DNA of 64,000 bases. Origin: CAZMNY01 sp964567745 (lineage in GTDB: Bacteria; Planctomycetota; Planctomycetia; Pirellulales; Pirellulaceae). Location of the stretch: assembly GCA_964567745.1 (NCBI GenBank), contig CAZMNY010000005.1, positions 186,001 through 250,000 of the forward strand, in the 5' to 3' direction. The notes under the pieces are model-generated. The model ran no database searches. It was not told where the DNA came from and saw nothing but the letters and a program-made list of their open reading frames with translations. Position numbers and translations under genes: made by a program. Positions 35,337-45,124 of the stretch are shown one piece after another. Numbering within the stretch: the first letter of the stretch is position 1; the number at the start of each line of letters is the position of its first letter.

Positions 35337-36761
35337 CTAAGCAATGATCTGCTTGACGACATTGCCGTGGACGTCGGTCAACCGAAAGTCGCGACCGGCG
35401 TGGCGGAATGTCAATCGTTCGTGATTGATACCCAGCAAGTGAAGCATGGTGGCGTGCAGATCGTGAGTGTGCACGGCGTCTTCGGCTGTACGAATCCCGT
35501 ACTCGTCCGATTGTCCGTGGACGACTCCACCCTTGACGCCGCCTCCAGCCATCCATGACGAGAAGCAGAGATTGTGGTGCTCGCGGCCGGCATGACCTAC
35601 CGTCTGATGAAATGGCGTACGACCAAACTCGGTGGTCCAAACCACTAGCGTCCGCTCAAGCATGCCGCGTTGTTTCAGATCGGTGAGCAAACCGGCAATC
35701 GGTTTGTCAATCGCTTTGGCAAGCCGCTCGTGATCGCCCATGTTCCCGTGCGAATCCCAATTACTGCTTGAGCCAACATCGATGAGCTCCAAAAACCGCA
35801 CTCCACGTTCGGCCAGACGGCGAGCGGCGAGACATTGCCAGCCGAAGCCGCTCGTCGCGCCGCGCTTGAGTCCGTAGAGCTTCAGCGTCTCTTCCGTTTC
35901 ACCGGATAGATCAATCGCTTCGGGCGCTTCGCGCTGCATTCCAAACGCCGTTTCAAACGATCGAATTCGAGCATCGAGCGCTTGATCGGCGGCGCGATGC
36001 TTGAGATGCGCTTTGTTGAGTCGGCCCAACAAGCCGAGTTCCATTTGTTGCAGCTCGATGTTGGCGACTCGCGGCCGAATGTTTGGCAGCGGTTGTTTGC
36101 CGGGAATGACGTGAGTCCCCTGATGGCACGCTGGAAGAAAATCGCTGCTCCACGTTTGCGCTCCGGCGTATGGCGCAGCGGGTGCCAAAACCATGAACGA
36201 TGGCAGGTTTTGATTGATGGTCCCGAGCCCGTAGCTTACCCAGGAACCGGCGCTCGGTCTCGCAAACTGTGCTGATCCTGTGTGTGCCGCCAGTGTCGCC
36301 TTGTCGTGCCCATCGCTCTCGCAGTGCATTGCATTGAGCACGCAGACGTCATCCATCATCGAACCGAGATGCGGAAATAGATCGCTCACCCAAGTGCCGC
36401 ATTGGCCGTACTGCTTGAACGCCCACCTCGGCTTGATCAAAAACCGTTTGAATTCGCCCGACTTGTTGAGCCAACGAGAAGCTGTGATCGATTTGCCATG
36501 ATCCGTCGCGAGTTGCGGCCGGTGGTTAAACGTATCGACGTGCGATGCGCCTCCAGTTGAGTAGATGAAAATCACTCGGTCGGCCTTTGCCGTGTGATGC
36601 CCGCTCTTCGCCGCCAACGGGTTCGCAGGCGCCGCATTAACGCCGCCGCAAAGACCGGCCAAGGCGAGCGCGCCGAAGCCGCCTGACGCGCGGCTCAGGA
36701 ATTCACGTCGAGATGTAGGAACTACAACATTCATCGATTCCAACTTGTTCTCAATCGACAT
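35337..36761 (-). CDS. DUF1501 Tat-exported protein, second copy
   Basis: A DUF1501 protein of 465-474 residues with a Tat leader (SRREFLSRASGGFGALALAG). Family blocks are RVIFIYSTGGASHVDTFNH, LNAMHCESDGHDKATLAAH, LVVWTTEFGRTPF and GRDFRLTDVHG. The start may be ATG 36761, overlapping the upstream stop by 11 bp, or ATG 36734, directly before the Tat motif. It forms an operon with the DUF1549/DUF1553 gene, paralogous in layout to the pair at 29-34 kb. Confidence 0.92.
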   Translation of the reverse strand: MSIENKLESMNVVVPTSRREFLSRASGGFGALALAGLCGGVNAAPANPLAAKSGHHTAKADRVIFIYSTGGASHVDTFNHRPQLATDHGKSITASRWLNKSGEFKRFLIKPRWAFKQYGQCGTWVSDLFPHLGSMMDDVCVLNAMHCESDGHDKATLAAHTGSAQFARPSAGSWVSYGLGTINQNLPSFMVLAPAAPYAGAQTWSSDFLPACHQGTHVIPGKQPLPNIRPRVANIELQQMELGLLGRLNKAHLKHRAADQALDARIRSFETAFGMQREAPEAIDLSGETEETLKLYGLKRGATSGFGWQCLAARRLAERGVRFLELIDVGSSSNWDSHGNMGDHERLAKAIDKPIAGLLTDLKQRGMLERTLVVWTTEFGRTPFHQTVGHAGREHHNLCFSSWMAGGGVKGGVVHGQSDEYGIRTAEDAVHTHDLHATMLHLLGINHERLTFRHAGRDFRLTDVHGNVVKQIIA

Positions 36762-39700
36762 AGAGAAACCCATTGCTCGTCAACAGGACTCGCGCAAGCG
36801 CCGACCAGGCACCGATGTCTCGCTTCTTCGGACTATCTTCAACACTCAGTTTGTCTCGATACGCACCGACAAATCTGACGGCGTCCTCGACGACATCGTT
36901 CTCTGGAACACGACCGTGAGTTGTCTCGAACGCCCAGATTACTCTGCCGCGGTCATCGCCCGATACGGCGGCGATGCGCTTCGCGAAACTCTCTGCCTGT
37001 TCGTGGACGAAGGGCGAATTCATGAGAAACAGAGCTTGTGTGGGGGTCGTCGTCGGCTGACGCGTGGCGATGCTCTGATTGGGATCGGCGGCGTCAAATA
37101 GGGCGAGGAACGGATGCCTTCGGTTTCGCTGCACCATCAGATAAACGCTTCGGCGATTCGAATCGTAGACCGCGTGAAACGGTCGATGGATGGTAAACGA
37201 CCAAGTGTTCACCGGCGGAAACGGATGAGTTTGCGGAATCGTTGGGTCGAGCCGGCCGCTTATCGCGAGCATAGCGTCGCGAATCGACTCGGCGTCCAGC
37301 GGCCGTCGTGAATACCGCCAGTGCCAGCGATTGCCGGGGTCAGTTGCGAGGTTCGTGTCGTTGTCGACGCTGTCCAATTGATACGCTCTCGATTTCATGA
37401 TTAATCGATGCAGCGATTTCACCGACCACCCCGACGCGATGAACTCGGCCGCCAGCCAGTCGAGCAATTCGGGATGGGTTGGCCGCTCGCCGCGCGAGCC
37501 AAAATCGCTTGGCGTGGCGACGAGCCCTTGGCCAAAGTGCCATTGCCATACGCGATTCACGAAGACGCGCGCGGTGAGGGGATTCGTGGGCCGAACAATC
37601 CAGTTAGCCAATTCGAGCCGGCCGCTACCGGCCCCATCCGCAATCGGATCGCCGCCGAGTACTTCCAGATTGCGCCGCCGAACCTCGTCGCCCAGACGAT
37701 GCGGCTCGCCTCGATGCTGGAGGCGCGCATCAACGGGTTCGCCTTCCGCGACACCGTAAGCAACCGGGTAGAGTGATTCGGTTGACGCCGACTGACGGCG
37801 AGCGAGCAGAAGTTTGATTTCGGCATCGAGTTCTGCGAGCCGCTGTGTTGCGGCCGGGTCGATCTTTCGTGGCGTCACGGGCCCCGTTCCGGGCTCGCCG
37901 AAGGCTGTCTCCTGCAGACCGATGTTGTCGAGATCTCGCGCACATGCGGCACCTTGGACGTGCCCAAACGCGTCGCAAATGAAGCAGTTCACAACACCGT
38001 CCCAGTTCGGTCCCGTCTGCCTGTCCTGAAATTCGGTGAGATCATCGCGCGTGCCGACGACGCCGGAGAATTTTTTCGAGGCCGGATCAATCGTCAAGCG
38101 CAACGTGTACCACAATCCGGGCGTCAGCTCTCGAACGGTCTCCCATTTCGATCCGTTGCGAATGGCAAACTCCGTCGATGTCGCGCTACATTCAACGGCC
38201 AACGATTGCGCGACGCCTCGACCTACAAAAAAGCGAAAGGCGCCCTTCTCTTTGGATTTGGCGACGGGGCGAAAATCGACGGTGAAATGCATTTGCTTGG
38301 CAGTCGACGCCTTCAGTCCGCTCTCGAAGACGTATCGCAGCCCATCGGTCGGTTTTCCGCTTCCAATTCGAACGCCAAGTTTGCCCTTGGGGTGAACATG
38401 CTCGAAAGGACTCTGCGCATCGGCGCCGACTTCGATAGGTCCAGCGCTAAACCAGGGCTTGCCAGGAGGTTTGCCGGATTGTTGAGACTCAAAGTCCAGG
38501 TCGATTCCACCGGCCAGCAAGTCCGGGCTGAACGTGGATCGCTCGCTCTTCAGGTCGGCAATGTCTGCGTCGAGTTTCGCTAGTTTTTCTACTTTTGCTT
38601 TCTCGAGATTCGCGACTTCGTCGGGAGGCAGCAGAGCAGGAAAGTGCGCCGGTCGCTTCTGGCTCTCACCGCCAGGAAACGCCCACTTCGTGCTTTGCAT
38701 GATTCCGTACAGCGAGTAGTAGTCCGTGGTCGACACCGGATCGTATTTGTGATCGTGGCATCTCGCGCAGCCCAGGGAGAGTCCCAACAAAGAGCGGCCG
38801 AGCGAGTCGATCACATCGGCAAAGTCGAGGTGTTGATAGTCGGGCGACGCCTTGTATCCGTATCGTTTGCCGATCGCCAGAAACCCCGTCGCGGTGACTC
38901 GATCCGCATACAGTTCGCGTGGTCCTTTACGAGCGAGAATGTCGCCGGCGATCTGTTCGCGAATGAATTCGTTGAAGGGTTTGTCCCTGTTGAACGCGTC
39001 GATCACCCAATTGCGATACTTCCCGGCCTCGCGTACCGGGTAGTCAGCTCCATCGCCTGCCGTGTCGGCGTAGCGAGCGATGTCGAGCCAGTGGCGTCCC
39101 CAGCGTTCTCCGTAGGCGGGCGACTTTAGCAAGCGATCCAACAACGAATCGAAAGCGTCATCCGATTTGTCGTTCAAGAACGCGTCGATCTCAGCTGGTG
39201 TTGGCGGTAGGCCGGTGAGGTCGAACGTGGCGCGGCGGATCAAGGTGCGGCGGTCGGCATCGCCAACGTGCGACAATCCGCGCTGCTTCAACTGAGCGAC
39301 AATGAACGCATCGATAGGACTTCGCGACCAGCCACCTTTAACGTCTTGCGGTACTCGCGACTTCAATGGTTGGAACGACCAAAACGTGCGGGCCTCTTCC
39401 TGACTCATTTGAGCCGCAGCCTGCGTGGCCAGTTCTCGCCTCGGGTCCGCGGCGCCTTGCTCGATCCATGCCTCGAGATCGGCAATTTCTCTGGCGGTCA
39501 GTTTTCCATCGGGCGGCATCTCCAAGTCCGAGTCGTCGCGTTGAACCGCCAGAATCAACAAGCTCTTTCCAGGCTGTCCCGCAACAATCGCCGCTCCGCG
39601 ATCTCCGCCCCGCATCCAAGCGTCGCGAGAGTCGAGCCTCAGCCCGCCCTCTTGCTTCTTCGAACCGTGACATTCCAAACAGTGTTTGACCAACAGCGGC

Positions 39701-39843
39701 CGCACCCGCGACTCGAAGAAGTCCTCATCGCTTTCTGCGCGACAGATGGGCGTGATCGAAAGCAAGCATACGACGGCTGCAGCGAACGGGCGGCACCAAG
39801 CTGAAATGGGCCGCCAACAATGATTCGGCAGGTTGCTACTCAT
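36751..39843 (-). CDS. Secreted cytochrome c/DUF1549/DUF1553 protein with beta-sandwich insert
   Basis: A 1030-residue exported protein. The leader (FAAAVVCLLSITPICRA) is followed by PSCyt1 with heme site CLECH near 56 (ESRVRPLLVKHCLECHG), then DUF1549 (TLIRRATFDLTGLPP, RWGHWLDIARYADTAG-type block). A roughly 200-residue beta-sandwich insert sits between two Lys/Glu-rich helices (about 450-700), then DUF1553 (RVFVNRVWQWHFGQG, SRRPLDAESIRDAML). The start at 39843 is the ATG before the leader; the frame runs further upstream without a plausible signal. The family motif GVAEGEPVDARLQHRG is present. Confidence 0.93.
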   Translation of the reverse strand: MSSNLPNHCWRPISAWCRPFAAAVVCLLSITPICRAESDEDFFESRVRPLLVKHCLECHGSKKQEGGLRLDSRDAWMRGGDRGAAIVAGQPGKSLLILAVQRDDSDLEMPPDGKLTAREIADLEAWIEQGAADPRRELATQAAAQMSQEEARTFWSFQPLKSRVPQDVKGGWSRSPIDAFIVAQLKQRGLSHVGDADRRTLIRRATFDLTGLPPTPAEIDAFLNDKSDDAFDSLLDRLLKSPAYGERWGRHWLDIARYADTAGDGADYPVREAGKYRNWVIDAFNRDKPFNEFIREQIAGDILARKGPRELYADRVTATGFLAIGKRYGYKASPDYQHLDFADVIDSLGRSLLGLSLGCARCHDHKYDPVSTTDYYSLYGIMQSTKWAFPGGESQKRPAHFPALLPPDEVANLEKAKVEKLAKLDADIADLKSERSTFSPDLLAGGIDLDFESQQSGKPPGKPWFSAGPIEVGADAQSPFEHVHPKGKLGVRIGSGKPTDGLRYVFESGLKASTAKQMHFTVDFRPVAKSKEKGAFRFFVGRGVAQSLAVECSATSTEFAIRNGSKWETVRELTPGLWYTLRLTIDPASKKFSGVVGTRDDLTEFQDRQTGPNWDGVVNCFICDAFGHVQGAACARDLDNIGLQETAFGEPGTGPVTPRKIDPAATQRLAELDAEIKLLLARRQSASTESLYPVAYGVAEGEPVDARLQHRGEPHRLGDEVRRRNLEVLGGDPIADGAGSGRLELANWIVRPTNPLTARVFVNRVWQWHFGQGLVATPSDFGSRGERPTHPELLDWLAAEFIASGWSVKSLHRLIMKSRAYQLDSVDNDTNLATDPGNRWHWRYSRRPLDAESIRDAMLAISGRLDPTIPQTHPFPPVNTWSFTIHRPFHAVYDSNRRSVYLMVQRNRRHPFLALFDAADPNQSIATRQPTTTPTQALFLMNSPFVHEQAESFAKRIAAVSGDDRGRVIWAFETTHGRVPENDVVEDAVRFVGAYRDKLSVEDSPKKRDIGAWSALARVLLTSNGFLYVD

Positions 39844-40158
39844 CCCGATCAACTCTCCAGCCTGAATGCCATGCGCCGATGCGATGCATATGATGCACTC
39901 CATTGTACCAAGTCGTCTGACCGCCTTGGCGACCAGTGTCTCCGCTTCTTCGACGCTAAAACGTGATATGCTCGGCAGCATGGCGGCAGGCGCCACGACC
40001 CCCAAACCACCCATGTCGACTGAGCCGATTCGGATGCGACCATTGTGTGCGGGGACTCTTGGGAGGGGGCGAGGAATCGCCGAGCCAAATGCAGTTCGGC
40101 ACGGGCAAGCCACTGGCAGGCAAGGACATTGCGAATGATGGAAGTGATTTGCACCGAA
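39844..40158. other. Divergent intergenic region
   Basis: The 315 bp between the second cytochrome gene and the Kelch-symporter gene must contain both promoters. I see no clear promoter pair, repeat or small gene. Confidence 0.4.
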
Positions 40159-42777
40159 ATGAAGCAGATTTCAAAACAACTTGCCCGCACCTTCTTGTTC
40201 GCTTTTCTGGTTGCATCAGGGCCAAACGTACTTGCAGCGGACGCCACGTTACTTTCGTGGACCGAATTACCCTCGGTTCCGGACGAGCTTGGTTTTGCCG
40301 GGCCGTTTGTCGGCGTTCACAACGATGCACTGATCGTCGCCGGTGGGGCGAACTTCCCCAAGCCCGTCTGGGAGAACGACAAAGTTTGGCGCGATCGCAT
40401 CTTTGTGCTGACGAAGAATGGCGAGAGCTACGCCTGGAAGGACGGTGGCAAGCTGTCGCGTCCGACGGCCTATGGAGCGTCGGTCTCGACAAAATACGGA
40501 GTCGTCTGTATGGGCGGCAACGACTCGAAAGAGACGTTTGATGAGGTCTTTCTTTTGAGCTGGGACTCAAAGACAGGCAAGCTGACGACAACAGAGTATC
40601 CTTCGTTGCCAAAGCCGTGTGCGTTTTCCGCAGCGACGATCATCGGGGATGTGATCTATTTGGCCGGTGGGCAAAGCGGCCAGTCACTCGAAACAGCCAT
40701 GGCCAACTTCTGGGCGCTTGATCTCTCGAAGAAGTCGAGCAAAGAAGAGTTCGTTTGGAAAGAGCTGCCCGCGGTCCCAGGCCCGACGCGCGCGCTTAAC
40801 CTGACCGTCAGCCAGCACAATGGCTACAACGATTGCGTGTATGTCATCAGCGGACGGCGGCAAGAAGGCAGCGCCGAAGATCGTGCCAGTTTCAGCTTTC
40901 TCAAAGATGTCTGGGAATTCAATCCATCAAAGAACCGTTGGCGAAGGCGAGCCGATGCGCCGCGTTGCGTGATGGCGGGAACGGGAATCGCCCTCGGGCA
41001 GAGTCACATTTTTGTGCTCGGCGGCGCCACAGAGAAGCTGTTCTTCAAGGGTAATGATCTCAAGGACGATCATCCCGGCTTCGTTAAGAAGTCGCTCGCA
41101 TACCACACGATCACCGACACGTGGATCGAAGCCGGCGCGACGCCCGCCAACCACGTCACGACGATTGCCGTTAGATGGGGCGATGACCTTATCGTTCCGA
41201 CCGGCGAAGTGCGGCCGCGAGTGCGCTCTGCGAAAGTGTTTCGCGTGTCTCCAATGCGGTCCGACCGTGGATTTGGGACGATCAATTACATCGTGCTGTT
41301 CGGGTACCTGCTGTCGATGGTTGGCGTGGGGATTTACTTCGCGCGAAAGAACAAGAACACCGACGATTACTTCCGAGGCGGAATGCACATTCCGTGGTGG
41401 GCTGCCGGCTGCAGCATTTTCGCGACGATGCTCAGTTCATTAACATTCACCGGCATTCCATCGAAGGCGTTTGCTCAGGACTGGGTGTACGCGATCGGAA
41501 ATTTCATGATCCCAGTTGTGGCTATCATTGCCGTCTTTGTGGCGATGCCTTTCTTTCGCCGCATCGACGCCACGAGCGCGTATGAATACCTCGAAAAACG
41601 ATTCAGCCGTCCCGTGAGACTGTTCGGCAGCGCCAGCTTCACACTGTTTCATATCTTTCGTATGGCCGTCGTCATGTCGCTAACGGGGCTGGCTCTTTCC
41701 GTTGCGACTCCCTTGACGCCGGCGCAATCCGTATTGTTGATGGGCATCCTGAGCATCACCTATTGCACGATGGGCGGCATCGAAGCGGTGATCTGGACCG
41801 ACACCATTCAAACGGTTGTGTTGATGGGCGGCGCGTTGCTGGCAAGCGGTCTGTTGGTCGCAGGCGTAGACGGCGGGGTGGGCGGCTTTTTGGGCGCGGC
41901 TGCCGACGCAGATAAATTTGCCATTGCCAATTTCCACTGGGATATTACCAGTAGTCAAATTGCGTTGTGGGTCATCATCGTCGGATCATTTGCTCAAAAC
42001 ATTTCGTCGTACACTGCTGATCAGGCTGTCGTGCAGCGTTACATGACCACGGCGGACCAGAAGCTCGCGGCGCGTTCGATTTGGACGAACGCCGTTCTGA
42101 CAATCCCGGCGACTCTGCTGTTCTTCGGCATCGGTACGGCGCTATATGCGTTCTACCGATCCCATCCAGACAAGCTCGATCCAACGATTACAACCGATCA
42201 GGTCTTCCCGCTGTTCATCGCTCGCGAGATGCCCATTGGCCTTGCCGGTTTGATCGTGGCGGGCGTCTTCGCGGCGGCTCAGTCAACCGTGTCGACGAGC
42301 ATGAACTCGACCGCGACCGCCATCGTGACGGATTTCATGAGACCGTTTCACGCGTGTAAAACGGAAGCCGGATACCTGACCGCAGCGCGACTCTGGACGT
42401 TTCTGATCGGCGTCGTCGGGACGCTGTTCGGACTTGTCTTCGTCGACCCAGAAATTAAGTCGCTGTTTGACGCATTCATCAAAGTCATCGGTCTGTTCAT
42501 GGGCGTGCTCGGCGGCTTGTTCGTTCTCGGCGCCGTCACGCGTCGAGCGAACGCGACAGGCGCAATGGCAGGCGCGGTCGTGGGCGCCGGCGTGATGTTT
42601 TGTCTTTGGAGATTCACAGTCGTCAACGGCTACCTCTATACCGCCAGCGGCATCGGCAGCTGCGTCGTCGTCGGTCTCGCCGTCAGCCTGCTATCGGGCC
42701 GGCCCACGAACGACCTCACGGGGCTGACGATCTTCACGCTGCATAGTGCGTCGAAAAAGAGAAGCGGATTCGTTTAA
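40159..42777 (+). CDS. Kelch mutarotase-sodium:solute symporter fusion (sialic acid type)
   Basis: An 872-residue fusion. After a signal peptide (ARTFLFAFLVASGPNVLA), residues about 30-370 form Kelch beta-propeller repeats like N-acetylneuraminate epimerase NanM (ALIVAGGANFP, VVCMGGND, VIYLAGGQ, CVYVISGRR, IFVLGGATE). Residues about 385-860 are a sodium:solute symporter with 13 or so helices (TDDYFRGGMHIPWWAAGCSI, SSYTADQAVVQRYM, AGVFAAAQSTVSTSMNS). NanM speeds mutarotation of sialic acid and SSS-type transporters import it, so the fusion would couple periplasmic anomer conversion to uptake. The sialidase at 61.4-62.5 kb fits this. The ATG at 40159 precedes the signal peptide. Confidence 0.88.
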   Translation: MKQISKQLARTFLFAFLVASGPNVLAADATLLSWTELPSVPDELGFAGPFVGVHNDALIVAGGANFPKPVWENDKVWRDRIFVLTKNGESYAWKDGGKLSRPTAYGASVSTKYGVVCMGGNDSKETFDEVFLLSWDSKTGKLTTTEYPSLPKPCAFSAATIIGDVIYLAGGQSGQSLETAMANFWALDLSKKSSKEEFVWKELPAVPGPTRALNLTVSQHNGYNDCVYVISGRRQEGSAEDRASFSFLKDVWEFNPSKNRWRRRADAPRCVMAGTGIALGQSHIFVLGGATEKLFFKGNDLKDDHPGFVKKSLAYHTITDTWIEAGATPANHVTTIAVRWGDDLIVPTGEVRPRVRSAKVFRVSPMRSDRGFGTINYIVLFGYLLSMVGVGIYFARKNKNTDDYFRGGMHIPWWAAGCSIFATMLSSLTFTGIPSKAFAQDWVYAIGNFMIPVVAIIAVFVAMPFFRRIDATSAYEYLEKRFSRPVRLFGSASFTLFHIFRMAVVMSLTGLALSVATPLTPAQSVLLMGILSITYCTMGGIEAVIWTDTIQTVVLMGGALLASGLLVAGVDGGVGGFLGAAADADKFAIANFHWDITSSQIALWVIIVGSFAQNISSYTADQAVVQRYMTTADQKLAARSIWTNAVLTIPATLLFFGIGTALYAFYRSHPDKLDPTITTDQVFPLFIAREMPIGLAGLIVAGVFAAAQSTVSTSMNSTATAIVTDFMRPFHACKTEAGYLTAARLWTFLIGVVGTLFGLVFVDPEIKSLFDAFIKVIGLFMGVLGGLFVLGAVTRRANATGAMAGAVVGAGVMFCLWRFTVVNGYLYTASGIGSCVVVGLAVSLLSGRPTNDLTGLTIFTLHSASKKRSGFV

Positions 42778-42847
42778 CCCGTCGCCGCAGGGCAAGGCTT
42801 TGATTAGCGGATTCGTCTTTGCGCGCTTCGCGTCTTAACACGCCACC

Positions 42848-42884
42848 ACGTCTCGCTCATGCCTGGAAGCGACGAGCGAGACGT
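42848..42884 (+). terminator. Hairpin downstream of symporter fusion
   Basis: An 11 bp perfect stem (ACGTCTCGCTC with GAGCGAGACGT) closes a 15 nt loop 71 bp after the stop. The following bases are not T-rich, so termination would need another factor. Confidence 0.4.
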
Positions 42885-43187
42885 GTTGAGCTGTGCAAAA
42901 AGGAGAGAGTTCGTTCTTGCGTTACTGGGCGAGAGCAAGAGCGGTTAGTCGGCACTGGTCTTCAGACGCGTCTCAAACGACTGAGCGAGTTTGAATGGCG
43001 CCGGTGACTCGATCTAGTATCTTAGCCCAACCCTGCTGAACTTCACGAAGAACACGATCGAGTTCCGGGCTATCGGTATCGATGAGAGTCTTAAACAACT
43101 TGAACTCACTCCACTGCGGCTGGAAACCCCAGCCACGAGTGTCGTCGGTGAATCAGATTAGCCGCTAAACAGCTTTGCCACCCGACT

Positions 43188-43225
43188 AGACCCCAACGAG
43201 CTTGCTCGTTCCGGTGAATGAGATT
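43188..43225 (-). repeat. Dispersed hairpin repeat, copy B (possible terminator)
   Basis: On the minus strand it reads as the same AATCT...TTCACCG-hairpin-GGGGTCT unit as copies A and C, and begins about 21 bp after the matrixin stop. A diverged unit with a CCACGAGTG-type hairpin lies 30 bp further on at 43122-43159. Confidence 0.7.
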
Positions 43226-43246
43226 CACCGCTAAGGAAACACGCAG

Positions 43247-45121
43247 CTACGGATGGAGCTCATCGCGCAAGGCGGTGATCAGGCCGAACAGATCGAGTAG
43301 ACCGACTTCGTTGTCGTTATCGAAATCGCAGAGCAAACCGGCTGGCGTCGTCTCGCCATGCGTCGCGCGTCGGTAGTAGTCAATGGCGAGAAACACATCG
43401 ACTGACGTCAGCGCGCCGTCGCGGTTGACGTCTTCCGGATAGCTTTGATTATGATGCGGGCTCGGCGCATCAACGGGTTCGCCTTCCGCGACAGGCGTTT
43501 TGACCGGCGTCTTGGTCCAGAACCAAAGGTCCGGTTGAGTCCACGGCGGCAGCGGCACGTTGACCACTGGGTTTGTCTTCGGCGGCATCGGCGTCGGGAG
43601 AATGACAGGATCGGTGACGCCCGTGGTCGTCGGTCGGCAGAAATTGGGATCGGCGCCGGCATTCGCGCACGGCAACAGCGGAGTCAACGTGGTATCGACG
43701 ACGAGAGGACCAATTGGGAACGTCGTCGAGTTGATTTGCAGTCCGTACTCCAGCTCGTGGTCGACCTCGCCCTCGGCCGATCCGGTTTGGAAATCGACGC
43801 GGTAGTCGCCTGCCGGCAGAAGCACAGCGAGGCTCGATCGAGTTTCGCCTGGAGTCGTCGCGAGTTTAAGCACGTCCTCGCCATCGACATCGTACAAGAC
43901 AGCCCAAACAACCGCGTTCGACTCTTCCCCGACGGGTTTCACTTCGAGAACGAAATGAGCCAACTTGGTCGTTTCAACTCGTACCGCCTGCGTTCGCGAT
44001 GGCTCACCGACCGTCAACTTGCCGGACGTCAATTCATCCAGCTCGACGTCGCCCATGGAGAATGCCGCCTCGAGCTCGTATCCGCCGGTGGCGAGCGTGT
44101 CAGCGGCTGGAACCGCCGCGCGGACGCTGACATAAAATGCGTCTTCAGGTTTGGCGTCGCCAGTTTGCAGTATGATAACTCCGTCGCCGTTGGCGATGAT
44201 CGTCGCATCGACCTCTTCACCGCGTTCATCGTGAATCGCCACTCGCGGCATAAGCGAGTCGCCGACATCGGTGCGAACGATGACGGTCAACGTCTCGAGA
44301 TCTTCGACTCGCGCCGTCGATGGGCCGAGCTGAAAAAAGTCGACGTCGTTCGCTGCGTCGATGCGTCCGTTTGTTTCGTACTGTGTCGCGTTCTCGGCAA
44401 TGGGTTGAACTTGCACGGCGTTCGCGTTGACGTACTCATCGTTGTCGTGTTTGTTCTCATCATCATCATCATCATCGTCGGTTGAACCAGACGGATCCGG
44501 ACCTTCGATGCGCATCTCGTAGAGATCGTGAATATTGTCGATGTCGGCAGCAGTCGGAACAACGGAGTCGGGAATGCCATGCGTGAACATGGGCGAGAGC
44601 GGATCGGTGCTGTGAGTCAATCCGAAGACATGTCCCGCTTCGTGCAATGCGATCGCGTAAAGGTCGGTCAAACTGTCGACGGCTTGGTCGCCGTTGAACA
44701 AGACGTCGCCCGCCCATGTCCCTGAGACGACTGCGGTATGAGGCGCTGAGATGGCAATGACTTCGCCGGACAACGGCACGGCGCCGACTCGAATATCACC
44801 AAACCGCGAATCCCCTTGCGTGGGTCCGGTCGCACCAAACTCGTCGCCCGAATCGTCGACAACAGTAATGCCTATATTGGCAAGCGCGCCCCAGGTGCGG
44901 AAAGCTCGAACGATTTCATCTTGCCACTGACTTGCCTCGCCCAACGATGTGAAGTGGTCTTCCAGCACGTTTTCATGTCCCGCGATGTCCGTGCCGTTTG
45001 GAGCAAAGCTAATCGTCAACGACTCCGGGCTAGGCCACGCAAGTCCTTCCGCATGAAGCACAACTCGAGTCTCGAGTCGCTCGAACTCGAGTCGCCGATT
45101 ACGTTTTCTTTTTGTTCGCAT
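43247..45121 (-). CDS. Secreted matrixin-type zinc metalloprotease with dockerin-like C terminus
   Basis: A 624-residue secreted protein. The N terminus RRLEFERLETRVVL matches the LExR-type leader of many planctomycete surface proteins. The catalytic domain has HEAGHVFGLTH (His160, His164, His170) and a Met-turn candidate SPMFTHG. A poly-Asp tract near 215 is followed by two prepeptidase C-terminal-like beta domains. The C terminus has two dockerin/EF-like repeats (DVNRDGALTSVDVFLAIDYY and CDFDNDNEVGLLDLFGLIT). It starts 3 bp after the kinase stop with AAGGACTG as ribosome-binding site, so it belongs to the ECF sigma-kinase operon. Confidence 0.88.
   Translation of the reverse strand: MRTKRKRNRRLEFERLETRVVLHAEGLAWPSPESLTISFAPNGTDIAGHENVLEDHFTSLGEASQWQDEIVRAFRTWGALANIGITVVDDSGDEFGATGPTQGDSRFGDIRVGAVPLSGEVIAISAPHTAVVSGTWAGDVLFNGDQAVDSLTDLYAIALHEAGHVFGLTHSTDPLSPMFTHGIPDSVVPTAADIDNIHDLYEMRIEGPDPSGSTDDDDDDDENKHDNDEYVNANAVQVQPIAENATQYETNGRIDAANDVDFFQLGPSTARVEDLETLTVIVRTDVGDSLMPRVAIHDERGEEVDATIIANGDGVIILQTGDAKPEDAFYVSVRAAVPAADTLATGGYELEAAFSMGDVELDELTSGKLTVGEPSRTQAVRVETTKLAHFVLEVKPVGEESNAVVWAVLYDVDGEDVLKLATTPGETRSSLAVLLPAGDYRVDFQTGSAEGEVDHELEYGLQINSTTFPIGPLVVDTTLTPLLPCANAGADPNFCRPTTTGVTDPVILPTPMPPKTNPVVNVPLPPWTQPDLWFWTKTPVKTPVAEGEPVDAPSPHHNQSYPEDVNRDGALTSVDVFLAIDYYRRATHGETTPAGLLCDFDNDNEVGLLDLFGLITALRDELHP
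44458..44475. repeat. (CAT)6 microsatellite encoding poly-Asp
   Basis: Six CAT units on the plus strand encode a run of aspartates in the matrixin on the minus strand. Slippage would change the length of the Asp tract in steps of one residue without breaking the frame. Confidence 0.8.
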
Positions 45122-45124
45122 TGG

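Larger units (their letters stand above)
42778..43246. other. Repeat-containing convergent intergenic region
   Basis: The 469 bp between the symporter fusion and the matrixin contain no gene. They hold a GC-rich hairpin after the symporter gene, repeat copy B before the matrixin stop, and a diverged relative of that repeat at 43122-43159 with a different hairpin stem. Confidence 0.6.
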
